64,000 bases of DNA from Corallococcus sp. NCRR. Lineage in GTDB: Bacteria > Myxococcota > Myxococcia > Myxococcales > Myxococcaceae. This document shows, piece by piece, positions 11,413 to 18,977 of the stretch (within the stretch, counting starts at the first letter, position 1; the number at the start of each line of letters is the position of its first letter). Under the pieces are notes generated by a model. That model was not told the DNA's origin, did not search any database, and saw nothing but the letters and a program-made list of their open reading frames with translations. Made by a program: the position numbers and the translations under genes. The DNA is taken from positions 8,291,461 through 8,355,460 of the forward strand of contig NZ_CP114039.1 of assembly GCF_026965535.1 (NCBI RefSeq), given 5' to 3'.

Positions 11413-11441
11413 TCAGCAACGGGTCACTTTGGATCCGCGCA

Positions 11442-11463
11442 CGAACCCACCTTCATGGGTTCG
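11442..11463 (-). terminator. terminator-like hairpin after the CoA-transferase gene
   Basis: CGAACCCA and TGGGTTCG form an 8-bp perfect stem around a 6-base loop, starting 14 bases after the stop codon at 11477. The T-run is poor in the minus orientation. It separates the racemase gene from the ACP operon. Confidence 0.5.
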
Positions 11464-11476
11464 TTTCACGCGGTAT

Positions 11477-12655
11477 TCATGCAATCAGGCGCGAGATTTC
11501 CTCGGCGGTGAAACCCGCGTCTTCCAGGATGACACGCGAGTGCTGTCCCAGCGTGGGCGGTGGACGCAGTGCGACGTCGCCCATGCGCAGCGGCGTGAGC
11601 AGGTGCGTAACGCGGATGCCGCGCTGCGCATCATCCGTCTCCACGAAGAGGCCGCGCGCGCGCAGCTGCGGATCCGCGAGCACCTCGTCGCCTTCCGACA
11701 CCGGCTCCACGCAGAACTCCGCGCCGGAGAGCTGCTCGCGCCAGTGCGCCAGGGGCTGGCTCGCGAAGACGCGGGTGAGCTCCGCCTTCACGCGCGCGCT
11801 GTCCTCGCCGCCCGAGTAGGCGTCGTCCAGCAGCTCCGGGCGGCCCAGCTTCGCGCAGAGCGCGCCGAAGAACTTGGGCTCCAGCGCGCCCACCGCGAGC
11901 CAGCGGTCGTCCGCGGTGCGGTACAGGCCATAGCTGGGGTAGCCGCCGTTGAGCGCCTCGCTTCCGCGCGCGAGCGGCGTGCCCTCCTTCCCCATGAAGA
12001 GGCGCGAGGCCAGGTGCAGGTGGAGGAACGCCAGCGCGCCGTCCGTCATGGACACATCCACGAAGCGGCCCACGCCCGTGCGCTCGCGCTCGTGCAGCGC
12101 GGCCAGGATGCCCACCAGCGCGAAGAGGCTGCCTCCGCCGATGTCCGCCACCTGCACGCCCGGGAACGCGGGCGCGCCACCGGCCTCGCCGCCGTAGCCC
12201 AGGAGGCCCGCGCGGGCCACGTAGTTGAGGTCGTGCCCCGCCTTGAGCCGGTCCGGCCCCGTCTGGCCGTAGCCGGAGATGGCGCAGTAGATGAGCCGCG
12301 GGTTCTTCTGGCGCAGCACCGCCTCGCCCACGCCCAGCTTGTCCATGACCCCGGGGCGGAAGCTCTCCACCAGCACGTCGTAGCGGGACACGAGCCGCAG
12401 GAGCGCGTCACGCCCCTCCGGCGTCTTGAGGTTCAGCGTGAGCGAGCGCTTGTTGCGGTGCAGGCCGTAGTAGAGCGCGCCCTCCCCTTCACGGTGCGGC
12501 GGCATGTGGCGGGTGGCGTCCCCCACCTCCGGATCCTCCACGGTGTCCACGGTGGCGCCCAGGTCGGCGAGCACCAGCGTCGCGTACGGGCCGGGCAACA
12601 GGCGTGACAGGTCCAGCACCCGCAGGCCGGCGAGGGGGGACGACGACTCAGGCAT
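11477..12655 (-). CDS. CaiB/BaiF CoA-transferase family III protein, alpha-methylacyl-CoA racemase-like
   Basis: A 392-residue class III CoA-transferase fold protein. The N-terminal LRVLDLSRLLPGPYAT and RNKRSLTLNLK segments are family hallmarks. AGHDLNY and VADIGGGSLFAL match the His and Asp positions that act as acid/base pair in alpha-methylacyl-CoA racemases, so racemase activity on 2-methylacyl-CoA is favoured over CoA transfer. It lies downstream of an SCP2 gene. In peroxisomal and bacterial systems, racemase and SCP2 proteins both serve branched-chain or sterol side-chain degradation. Confidence 0.86.
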   Translation of the reverse strand: MPESSSPLAGLRVLDLSRLLPGPYATLVLADLGATVDTVEDPEVGDATRHMPPHREGEGALYYGLHRNKRSLTLNLKTPEGRDALLRLVSRYDVLVESFRPGVMDKLGVGEAVLRQKNPRLIYCAISGYGQTGPDRLKAGHDLNYVARAGLLGYGGEAGGAPAFPGVQVADIGGGSLFALVGILAALHERERTGVGRFVDVSMTDGALAFLHLHLASRLFMGKEGTPLARGSEALNGGYPSYGLYRTADDRWLAVGALEPKFFGALCAKLGRPELLDDAYSGGEDSARVKAELTRVFASQPLAHWREQLSGAEFCVEPVSEGDEVLADPQLRARGLFVETDDAQRGIRVTHLLTPLRMGDVALRPPPTLGQHSRVILEDAGFTAEEISRLIA

Positions 12656-12745
12656 GGAGGGGGGCTCCAGGGGGAGGTGGAGACATGCGGACGGCGCGTC
12701 CCCATCAGGGTGACGCGCCGTCGGTACGACACGATACGCAGAGGC

Positions 12746-13075
12746 TCAGGCCAGCAGCTTCGCCAGCTTCATCGCGAGGCCCATGTCCATCGGCTTGAAC
12801 TTGAGCTTGCCCTGCATGGCGGCCATCTGCGGGTTCAGCTTGCCCTCGCGGATCTTCACGAAGTCGTCGTTGCTGACGGAGACCGTCATCTTCGACGCGC
12901 CGTTGAGACCCTCGGACACCCAGCCCTCCGACTTGGTGGTGTCCAGCGTCCACTTGCCGCCACCGTCGCCGGAGACGTCGAAGTGGATGATGGCGTTGAT
13001 GTCCTTCGCCAGCTCCGGCTTCGCCTGAAGCTTCTCGGGAATCTGCCCCTCGATGATGTCCTTCGCGGTCGCCAT
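12746..13075 (-). CDS. SCP2 sterol-binding domain protein
   Basis: A 109-residue single-domain protein with the SCP2 pattern: an internal strand with GKWTLDTT, then SNDDFVKIREGKLNPQMAAMQGKLKFKPMDMGLAMKL. SCP2 domains bind sterols, fatty acids or acyl-CoAs in a hydrophobic tunnel and act as lipid carriers. AAGGAG lies 7 bases before the ATG. It is followed by the racemase-like gene on the same strand (90-base gap), suggesting a shared lipid role. Confidence 0.88.
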   Translation of the reverse strand: MATAKDIIEGQIPEKLQAKPELAKDINAIIHFDVSGDGGGKWTLDTTKSEGWVSEGLNGASKMTVSVSNDDFVKIREGKLNPQMAAMQGKLKFKPMDMGLAMKLAKLLA

Positions 13076-13175
13076 GACTCGCTCCTTGGTAGTCAGCGTT
13101 GATTGGTGAATCAGGCCTGCGCGGACCGTAGTGGCGCCCCACTGCCCCGGTCAAGCACGGCCATGGGCGCCGCGC

Positions 13176-13586
13176 TCAGACGCGCGACGTGTCCGTCGAG
13201 GGGTTGAGGGACTGTCGCACCATCGACAGCAGGTCGTTGAGCTCGAAGGGCTTGGCCAGGTGGCCCATGGCGCCAATGTCCTTCGCCTTGCTGCCGACGT
13301 TGCGGTCCGCGCTGAGGACGATGATGGGGATGCCCGCGAAGTCCGGCTTCTGGCGCATGCGCTGGGCGAACTCCCAGCCGTCCATCACCGGCATCATCAG
13401 GTCCAGGAGGATGAGGTGCGGAGGGTCCGGCTCCAGGCGCTCCAGGGCCTCCTTGCCGTTGCGGGCACGGCGGATCTCGAAGCCCTCGGCCTCCAGGATC
13501 TCCGAGAGGGCCTCCAGGATGTCGGGATCATCGTCCACGACGAGCACCACGGGTGCATCAGCATGCTGTGCGTTGAGCGAGGTCAG
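13176..13586 (-). CDS. single-domain response regulator (CheY-like receiver)
   Basis: The receiver domain is complete: VVLVVDDDPD (acid pocket), LILLDLMMPVMDG (phospho-acceptor Asp62 in this numbering), PIIVLSAD (switch Ser) and GHLAKPF (Lys). No output domain follows, so it should act by protein contact. The start is uncertain. A CTG at 13586 has GAGGAG 6 bases upstream; a TTG at 13691 and a GTG at 13550 are the alternatives. The gene is divergent from a histidine kinase gene (163-base gap), its most likely partner. Confidence 0.85.
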   Translation of the reverse strand: MTSLNAQHADAPVVLVVDDDPDILEALSEILEAEGFEIRRARNGKEALERLEPDPPHLILLDLMMPVMDGWEFAQRMRQKPDFAGIPIIVLSADRNVGSKAKDIGAMGHLAKPFELNDLLSMVRQSLNPSTDTSRV

Positions 13587-13749
13587 ACGTGTCTCCTCGA
13601 TGCCGCTTCCGGGGGTCGATCTTCCACCATCACTGGCCCCCCGGGTGCAAGAAATCAAGGGCCCCGAGGACGGAGCCGGAGCCCGTTGCAAAACCGACAG
13701 TCACTGCCCACCCTTCCGTTGATTCGAGGCAAGGCCAGGGGAGGTCCGC

Positions 13750-14808
13750 GTGACGTGGATGGGGGAGACGCCTGGAGGCAACGAAACCGCGCCGGGGCTC
13801 GCGCTGCTGCCCCGTCAGGGGACACCCCGCCTGCTCGGTCCCCTGCTCCTGGATTACCTGGGGCTGGAGGCCCTGCCCCCCATGCCGGCCGTGACGGGCA
13901 TCGACGGGCTGATGGCCGCCGCGGGGTTCGGCCGCAGGAGCGGCGAGCGCAACCTGTGGGAGCGCCAGGACCGCGTCCTCCTGGTGGGCGAGGAGCCCCT
14001 GGAGGACGGCGGACGCCTGGTCTGGGCGCTGCCGGTGCCCTGGAGCCCGGATCCGGCTTCACCCCGGGTGCCCCAGGCTTCACCGTCGGGCGAGCGCGTG
14101 GAGGACCGCGTGCGCTTCCTGTCGCTCGCGTCGCATGACTTGCGCGGGTCGCTGGCCAACATCCGCTCGTACGCGGCGCTGCTGCTCAACGGGCGCATCC
14201 CGCTGGAGCCCAAGGCGCAGCGCGGGCTGGAGACCATCCTGCGCAACGCGGACCGGGCGCTCTCCTTCGCCCAGGACTTCTTCGACTCCAGCCGCGCGGA
14301 CCTGGGCGCGCTGGCGTGTGAGCGCGAGCGCCAGCAGCTCCTGCCCATCCTGGACGCGGCCGTGGAGCGCACGCGGGCCGCGGCGTCCGCCGCCAACGTG
14401 GGGCTGGTGCTGGACCCGCTGCCGGACCTGCCCGAGGTGACGGTGGACGCGGGCCGCATCCAGCACGCGGTGGAGGCCTTCGTGCACCACCTGCTGGCCC
14501 GCGCGCAGCCGGGGGAAGCGCTGCACGTGCGCGCCGAGCGCCTGGGTCACCAGGTGCGGGTGGAGGTGCGCCGCGAGGGCGCGGCCGTTCCGGAAGAGGA
14601 CGTCGACGCTGTCTTCCAGTGCGAGGCGCGGGCCTTCCGCGAGCGCAAGCTGGAGGATCCGCTGCGCGTCTTCCTGGCCCGGCAGGAGGTGGAGGCCCAC
14701 GGCGGCCAGGTGGGCGCCCAGGCGGACCCGGGCGGCACCACCCTCTTCCTCACGTTGCCCTTATCGCTGCCAGAGGAACTCGGGCATCCAGCGGGCTGGC
14801 AGGCATGA
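13750..14808 (+). CDS. histidine kinase-like protein with degenerate ATP-binding domain
   Basis: A 352-residue soluble protein with no membrane segment or recognised sensor motif in the first 110 residues. A HisKA dimerisation domain with a good H-box, LASHDLRGSLANIRS (His129), is present. The following HATPase-like region keeps the fold outline (DAGRIQHAVEAF near the N-box, VEAHGGQVG, GGTTLFLTLPL), but the N-box Asn is His. The G1 motif reads RREGAAVP instead of DxGxG, and the G2 box has lost its glycines. It probably cannot bind ATP normally. It may be a phosphotransfer or scaffold partner of the divergent receiver. Confidence 0.82.
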   Translation: MTWMGETPGGNETAPGLALLPRQGTPRLLGPLLLDYLGLEALPPMPAVTGIDGLMAAAGFGRRSGERNLWERQDRVLLVGEEPLEDGGRLVWALPVPWSPDPASPRVPQASPSGERVEDRVRFLSLASHDLRGSLANIRSYAALLLNGRIPLEPKAQRGLETILRNADRALSFAQDFFDSSRADLGALACERERQQLLPILDAAVERTRAAASAANVGLVLDPLPDLPEVTVDAGRIQHAVEAFVHHLLARAQPGEALHVRAERLGHQVRVEVRREGAAVPEEDVDAVFQCEARAFRERKLEDPLRVFLARQEVEAHGGQVGAQADPGGTTLFLTLPLSLPEELGHPAGWQA

Positions 14809-14886
14809 GCCCCGGCCGCCGGAGTTGCTAGCGCGACCCACCTCCCACCGGTATGCTCCCCCGCGCATTTCGTGAGGAGCGAAGCC

Positions 14887-15123
14887 ATGGGATTGAAGCT
14901 TCCTGAGATTCTTCTGATTTTCGCGGCGCTGCTGCTGCTGTTCGGCGGCTCGCGGTTGCCGCAGCTCGGCTCGTCCCTGGGCAGCGCGCTCCGCAACTTC
15001 AAGCGCGGCTTCTCCAGCGACGACGACAAGGACGACGCTTCCGACAAGAAGCCCGGCACGCTGTCCGCGTCCACCACCGTGGACAAGGACGTCGCCGCGA
15101 AGTCGCCCAGCTCCCACGCCTGA
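14887..15123 (+). CDS. tatA: Sec-independent translocase subunit TatA
   Basis: A 78-residue TatA/E protein. A short N-terminal membrane helix (PEILLIFAALLLLFGG) is followed by the SRLPQLGSSLGSALRNFKRGF amphipathic helix and a charged, disordered tail. TatA oligomers form the pore for folded twin-arginine substrates. The ATG at 14887 has AGGAG 8 bases upstream; an in-frame GTG- or ATG-like start further upstream would add only non-Tat residues. TatB and TatC are not in the window. Confidence 0.92.
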   Translation: MGLKLPEILLIFAALLLLFGGSRLPQLGSSLGSALRNFKRGFSSDDDKDDASDKKPGTLSASTTVDKDVAAKSPSSHA

Positions 15124-15195
15124 GCGCGGGTCCGTCCGGGTGGGCCCGGGAAGGCCCCGCCCCTGACGTCAAATCATCGCTGAACGTTCACCCGT

Positions 15196-15240
15196 GACGC
15201 CCGTACCCTGCTCGCTCGAAAGCGGCCAGGGACGGGCGTC
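15196..15240. terminator. strong bidirectional hairpin between tatA and the acyl-CoA ligase
   Basis: GACGCCCGT (15196-15204) pairs with ACGGGCGTC (15232-15240), and CCCTG (15206-15210) with CAGGG (15227-15231). The result is a 14-bp stem with one bulged base and a 16-base loop. It lies between convergent stop codons at 15123 and 15254. Confidence 0.6.
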
Positions 15241-15253
15241 GGGCTTTGGTGCG

Positions 15254-17122
15254 TCAGTCCATGACCTTGGCGCCTTCGTACATGGCGTCGATGGTCTTGA
15301 TGTACTTCTGGCTGGCGACCTTGCGCTTCACCTTGAGGGTGGGCGTGAGCTCACCGGACTCCTGCGTGAAGTCGGCGTCCATGACGGCGATCTTCTTGAT
15401 GCTGGAGTACGGGGGGATCTCCGCGTTCACCTTCTTGATGATCTCCTCGACGGCCGCCTTGATCTCCGGCCGCTGGGAGTTCTGCGCGTAGGTGCCCACC
15501 GCGATGCCCTTGTCCTCCAGCAGCTTGCGCGCCGGATCCTCGGAGACGGTGATCAGCGCCACCAGGAACGGGCGCTTGTCGCCGTACACCATGGCCTGGC
15601 TGATGAGCGGGAAGGTCTTGAGCGTGTTCTCGATGTTCTGCGGCGCCACGTTCTTGCCGCCCGCAGTGACGATGATGTCCTTCTTGCGGTCGGTGATGCG
15701 CAGGTAGTTGTCGGAGTCCACCTCGCCGATGTCGCCGGTGTGGAACCAGCCGTCCGGCTCCAGCACCTCCGCGGTGGCGGCGGGGTTCTTGTAGTAGCCC
15801 TTCATCACGCAGGGGCCACGCACCAGGATTTCGCCGTCCGCGGCGATCTTGATCTCCGTGCCCGGGACCGGCGGGCCCACGGTGCCGATCTTGATCTTCT
15901 CCACCCGGTTGGCGTTGCACGGGGCGCTCGTCTCCGTGAGGCCGTAGCCCTCCAGCACCTTGAGGTCGAGCAGGTCGAAGAAGTAGGCGATCTTCCGGGA
16001 CAGCGGCGCGCCGCCGGAGATGAAGATGCGCATGTTGCCGCCCAGCTTCTCGTCCAGGGTCTTGCGCACCTTGGAGAAGACGAGCTTCTTGGCCAGGCTG
16101 AACTGGAGCGAGTTGTACTCGCGGCCCTGGCCCTTGGCCTCGGCGTACTCGTCGAACAGGCCGAAGGCCCACTTGAAGAGCTTGCCCTTCACGCCGGGCG
16201 CGGCGGAGCCGTTGGCCACGACGTTGTTGTAGACCTTCTCGAACACGCGCGGCACGGACGGCAGCACCGTGGGGCGCGTCTCCGCCAGGTTCGCGAGCAG
16301 CTTGTCCACCGACTCCGCGATGATCAGCCGGAAGCCCATGGACAGCCACGCGGCCTTCACCACCTGGGCGAACACGTGCGCCAGGGGCAGGAAGAGCATG
16401 ACGGAGTCCTCCGGCTTCATCATGCCCATGGCCTGGGTGGCCTTCGCTTCGTAGGCCCAGTTGCCGTGGGTGAGGATGACGCCCTTGGGGTCGCCCGTGG
16501 TGCCGGAGGTGTAGACGAGCAGGTTGGTGTCGTCCGACTTCACCTGGGAGACGCGCTCGGTGAACGCGGACTCGGCGGCCTGGGGGATGCCCTTGCCGGA
16601 GGCCACCAGGTCCGCGAGCGACATCTCCTTGTCGCCGGAGATGGGGCCCTCGAAGACGATGATCTTCTCCAGCGTGGGGATGTCCCCCAGCTTGGAGCGC
16701 ACGCGCGACAGGCGGCCCGCCTGCTTGGCGTCCTTCTCGTCATTGTCGACGAGCAGCAGCTTCGTCTCCGAGTGGTTCAGGACGTAGCGGCACTCATCCG
16801 GCGTGTTGGAGCCGTAGATGGGCACCGTGATGGCCTGGGCCGCGCTGATGGCCAGGTCCGCGATGATCCACTGCAGGCTGGTGTTGGCGAAGATGGCGAC
16901 CCGGTCCCCGGGCTGGACGCCCTGGGCGATGAGGCCCGCCGCCTGCGCCTTCACGTCCTCCAGCACCTGCGCGAACGTGACGTCCTGCCAGCGCCCGTCC
17001 TTCTTGTGCGTCACGCCTACCTTGGAGGCGTTCTGGGCCCGCTGAACGAGCAACTGGACGAGGTTCTGCTCCTGCGTCCCGCCCGCCGCGGGAGCCGTCG
17101 TGACCTGACTCTCTGCCCTCAC
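15254..17122 (-). CDS. long-chain fatty acid-CoA ligase (FadD-like)
   Basis: A 622-residue AMP-forming ligase. It has LLVYTSGTTGDPKGVILTHGN (P-loop), FLPLAHVFAQ, a YGLTETSAP core motif, GWFHTGDIG and ITDRKKDIIVTAGGKN, the standard set of long-chain acyl-CoA synthetases. It converts free fatty acids to acyl-CoA with ATP. The GTG at 17122 is preferred: GGAGGAG lies 5 bases upstream and the start overlaps the stop of the upstream TPR-like gene (GTGA). Co-translation with that exported protein is a notable pairing. Chain-length preference cannot be read from sequence. Confidence 0.93.
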   Translation of the reverse strand: MRAESQVTTAPAAGGTQEQNLVQLLVQRAQNASKVGVTHKKDGRWQDVTFAQVLEDVKAQAAGLIAQGVQPGDRVAIFANTSLQWIIADLAISAAQAITVPIYGSNTPDECRYVLNHSETKLLLVDNDEKDAKQAGRLSRVRSKLGDIPTLEKIIVFEGPISGDKEMSLADLVASGKGIPQAAESAFTERVSQVKSDDTNLLVYTSGTTGDPKGVILTHGNWAYEAKATQAMGMMKPEDSVMLFLPLAHVFAQVVKAAWLSMGFRLIIAESVDKLLANLAETRPTVLPSVPRVFEKVYNNVVANGSAAPGVKGKLFKWAFGLFDEYAEAKGQGREYNSLQFSLAKKLVFSKVRKTLDEKLGGNMRIFISGGAPLSRKIAYFFDLLDLKVLEGYGLTETSAPCNANRVEKIKIGTVGPPVPGTEIKIAADGEILVRGPCVMKGYYKNPAATAEVLEPDGWFHTGDIGEVDSDNYLRITDRKKDIIVTAGGKNVAPQNIENTLKTFPLISQAMVYGDKRPFLVALITVSEDPARKLLEDKGIAVGTYAQNSQRPEIKAAVEEIIKKVNAEIPPYSSIKKIAVMDADFTQESGELTPTLKVKRKVASQKYIKTIDAMYEGAKVMD

Positions 17123-17859
17123 TTGAGCTCCTCCTGGATGTCGGCATCCACCTTCTTGGCCCACTGCTGCACACGCTGCCCCTCAGCGGGGTTGTACGCG
17201 GTGCTTCCCTGCTTGACCTTCTCGATGGCCGCGCTCGCGTCCTTGGCCTTGCCGTCCTTCAGCAACGTCTCGGCCAGGTAGTAGTGCGCGCGCAGCGACT
17301 GCGGAAACTTGGCGATGGCCTTCTGGTAGTACTCGGCGGACTTGCCCAGGTCCCGCTTGGGCCAGGGCAGCTCATAGAAGTAACGCCCCTTCACGACCCA
17401 GGGACCGCCGTACTCGTACGTGGCGTCGAGCTTCAGCGCGGTGTCCAGGCGCTCGTTGAACTTGCCCTCCAGACCGTCGCCCAGCGCCTTCATGATGCCC
17501 ACGGCCTGAGAGTAGGAGCCGATGCCGCAGGCGGCGAAGTAGTAGCCCTCCACGCGCGCCGGCTGGAGCTTCGCGGCCAGGTCGCCGGCCTCCCAGGTCT
17601 GCTTGCCCAGGACCATCTTGAGCTTCTTCTCCGAGGCGCCGTCCGCCTGCCACTGGAGGATGCGCGCCTTGCGCCACGCCAGGTCGAAGTCGTCCGGCGC
17701 GGCCTTCAGCGCCTCGGACACCTGCTTGTCCAGCGCCTTCACGGACTCCGCGTCATTGCGCTTCGCGTACAACGCGTCAAGTTGGTCGAGCAGCGCGGGA
17801 TCCGCGGCGTGTGCCGGGATGGCCCAAAGCACCCAAAGGGCAAGCAATTTCAAGCGCAT
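17119..17859 (-). CDS. secreted TPR-like protein
   Basis: A 246-residue protein with a cleavable signal peptide (MRLKLLALWVLWAIPAHAAD). The mature part consists of helical repeats. Segments such as AEYYQKAIAKFPQSLRAHYYLAETLLKDGK match TPR motifs, and the central GYYFAACGIGSYSQAVGIM and YGGPWVVKGRYFYELPWP stretches recall TatT-type periplasmic TPR proteins of TRAP systems (weak resemblance, not proof). Its stop overlaps the start of the acyl-CoA ligase, so it could be part of fatty acid handling in the periplasm. Confidence 0.78.
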   Translation of the reverse strand: MRLKLLALWVLWAIPAHAADPALLDQLDALYAKRNDAESVKALDKQVSEALKAAPDDFDLAWRKARILQWQADGASEKKLKMVLGKQTWEAGDLAAKLQPARVEGYYFAACGIGSYSQAVGIMKALGDGLEGKFNERLDTALKLDATYEYGGPWVVKGRYFYELPWPKRDLGKSAEYYQKAIAKFPQSLRAHYYLAETLLKDGKAKDASAAIEKVKQGSTAYNPAEGQRVQQWAKKVDADIQEELK

Positions 17860-17929
17860 CGAAAAGCCTTAGCACGCACGCTCGCCTACCATCAACCGAA
17901 CGTACCAGACGCAGCGCGGCAAAAACGAA

Positions 17930-17970
17930 GACGGGACCGGCAAGGTGCGAACACCCCGCTAGGTCCCGTC
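17930..17970 (-). terminator. rho-independent terminator of the sigma factor gene
   Basis: GACGGGACC and GGTCCCGTC form a 9-bp perfect stem about 37 bases after the sigma factor stop. On the minus strand it is followed by TTCGTTTTT, a fair T-run. Confidence 0.7.
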
Positions 17971-18006
17971 GGCGATGCAACAGACGCTGCCTTCCGGCTT
18001 GCCGCT

Positions 18007-18747
18007 TCAGGCCGCGTCGGCCGTGGCGGTGTGCTCCTCGTTCTCGTTGAACGCGATGAGGTAGCGCTCCAGGAAGTTCTTCGTCTTCAGCTCCACCTGG
18101 CGCACGCGCTCGCGCGACACGCCCCAGCGCTGGCCCAGCTCCTCCAGCGTCAGCGGCTTGTCCTGCGTGAGGCGCTCCTGGAGGATGTCCCAGCCCAGGT
18201 CGCCAATGCGCTTGCGCACCTTGGCGAGCGCGTCCTGGATTTCGGTGTCCTGCTCGCGGGAGAGGAACAACTCCTGCGGGGAGGGACCGCCGTCCTCCAG
18301 CCGGTCGAGGAAGGTCGTCTCGCCCTCCTCGTCGATGGTGGCGTCCAGCGAGAAGTCCACCATGCTGCCGCGCTCCGCCTCGCCGCCGCGCACCTGGCTG
18401 CGGTTGTCCTTCAGGTAGCGGGTGATGTAGGCGCGGATCCACCACACGGCATAGGTGGCGAAGCGCACGTTCTTCTTCGGGTCGAAGTGCTCGATGGCCT
18501 TCATGAGGCCGACGTTGCCTTCCTGGATGAGGTCGTCCAGGCGGGCCCCGCGGTTGGCGAACTTCTTCGCCACGGCGACCACGAAAGCGAGGTTGGAGCT
18601 GGCGAGCGTCTGTCGGGCGCTCTCGTCACCCTTGCGGGCCTGGCGGGCCAGCTCGTACTCCTGTTCACGCGTGAGCTGCTGGTGCCCGCCCAGGTGACGC
18701 AGGTAATGCGAAAGGCCCTCTGCCGCGTACTTCGTCGAGTTGGCCAT
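18007..18747 (-). CDS. sigma-70 family RNA polymerase sigma factor (RpoH-like size)
   Basis: A 246-residue alternative sigma factor. Region 2 is clear: NLAFVVAVAKKFANRG, LDDLIQEGNVGLMKAIEHFDP and VRFATYAVWWIRAYITRYL (regions 2.1 to 2.4). Region 4 contains LTLEELGQRWGVSRERVRQVELK, the helix-turn-helix for -35 recognition. Length and layout resemble RpoH and the SigB-SigE alternative factors of myxobacteria, but the RpoH box is not conserved: RYLKDNRSQVR stands at its place. The ATG at 18747 is chosen over an upstream extension because AAGGA precedes it. The regulon cannot be deduced. Confidence 0.9.
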   Translation of the reverse strand: MANSTKYAAEGLSHYLRHLGGHQQLTREQEYELARQARKGDESARQTLASSNLAFVVAVAKKFANRGARLDDLIQEGNVGLMKAIEHFDPKKNVRFATYAVWWIRAYITRYLKDNRSQVRGGEAERGSMVDFSLDATIDEEGETTFLDRLEDGGPSPQELFLSREQDTEIQDALAKVRKRIGDLGWDILQERLTQDKPLTLEELGQRWGVSRERVRQVELKTKNFLERYLIAFNENEEHTATADAA

Positions 18748-18977
18748 GATTTCCCGTCCTTCCGTTCGTAACTGCCGGACGCGATGAATCCCCCGACGAA
18801 CCGCGTCCATCTGTCACTAGGACGCGCAACGGCGGAAAGGGTTTCTCATTCCTTCCAAGAAGGGCATTTCCCCCTCTTACCCTTGTCAAAAGCCCATCAC
18901 GCGCTCGCACTTCCGGGCGCTTGGAAGGGCACGACGCGACGGGTGGGACAGCACCTACGTTTCCGGTCACGAAGTCT

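Noticed and set aside
10074-12607. 860-codon plus-strand frame over the desaturase, ACP and racemase genes
   Set aside because: His/Arg/Val-rich translation with no domain. The minus-strand genes beneath it are well supported.
18007-18747. Naming the sigma factor rpoH
   Set aside because: The RpoH box is not conserved, and myxobacteria have several sigma factors of this size. Family-level naming is safer.
18861-18889. TTGACA on the minus strand upstream of the sigma factor gene
   Set aside because: The -35 is perfect (18889-18884), but no acceptable -10 lies 16-18 bases downstream, so I did not list a promoter.
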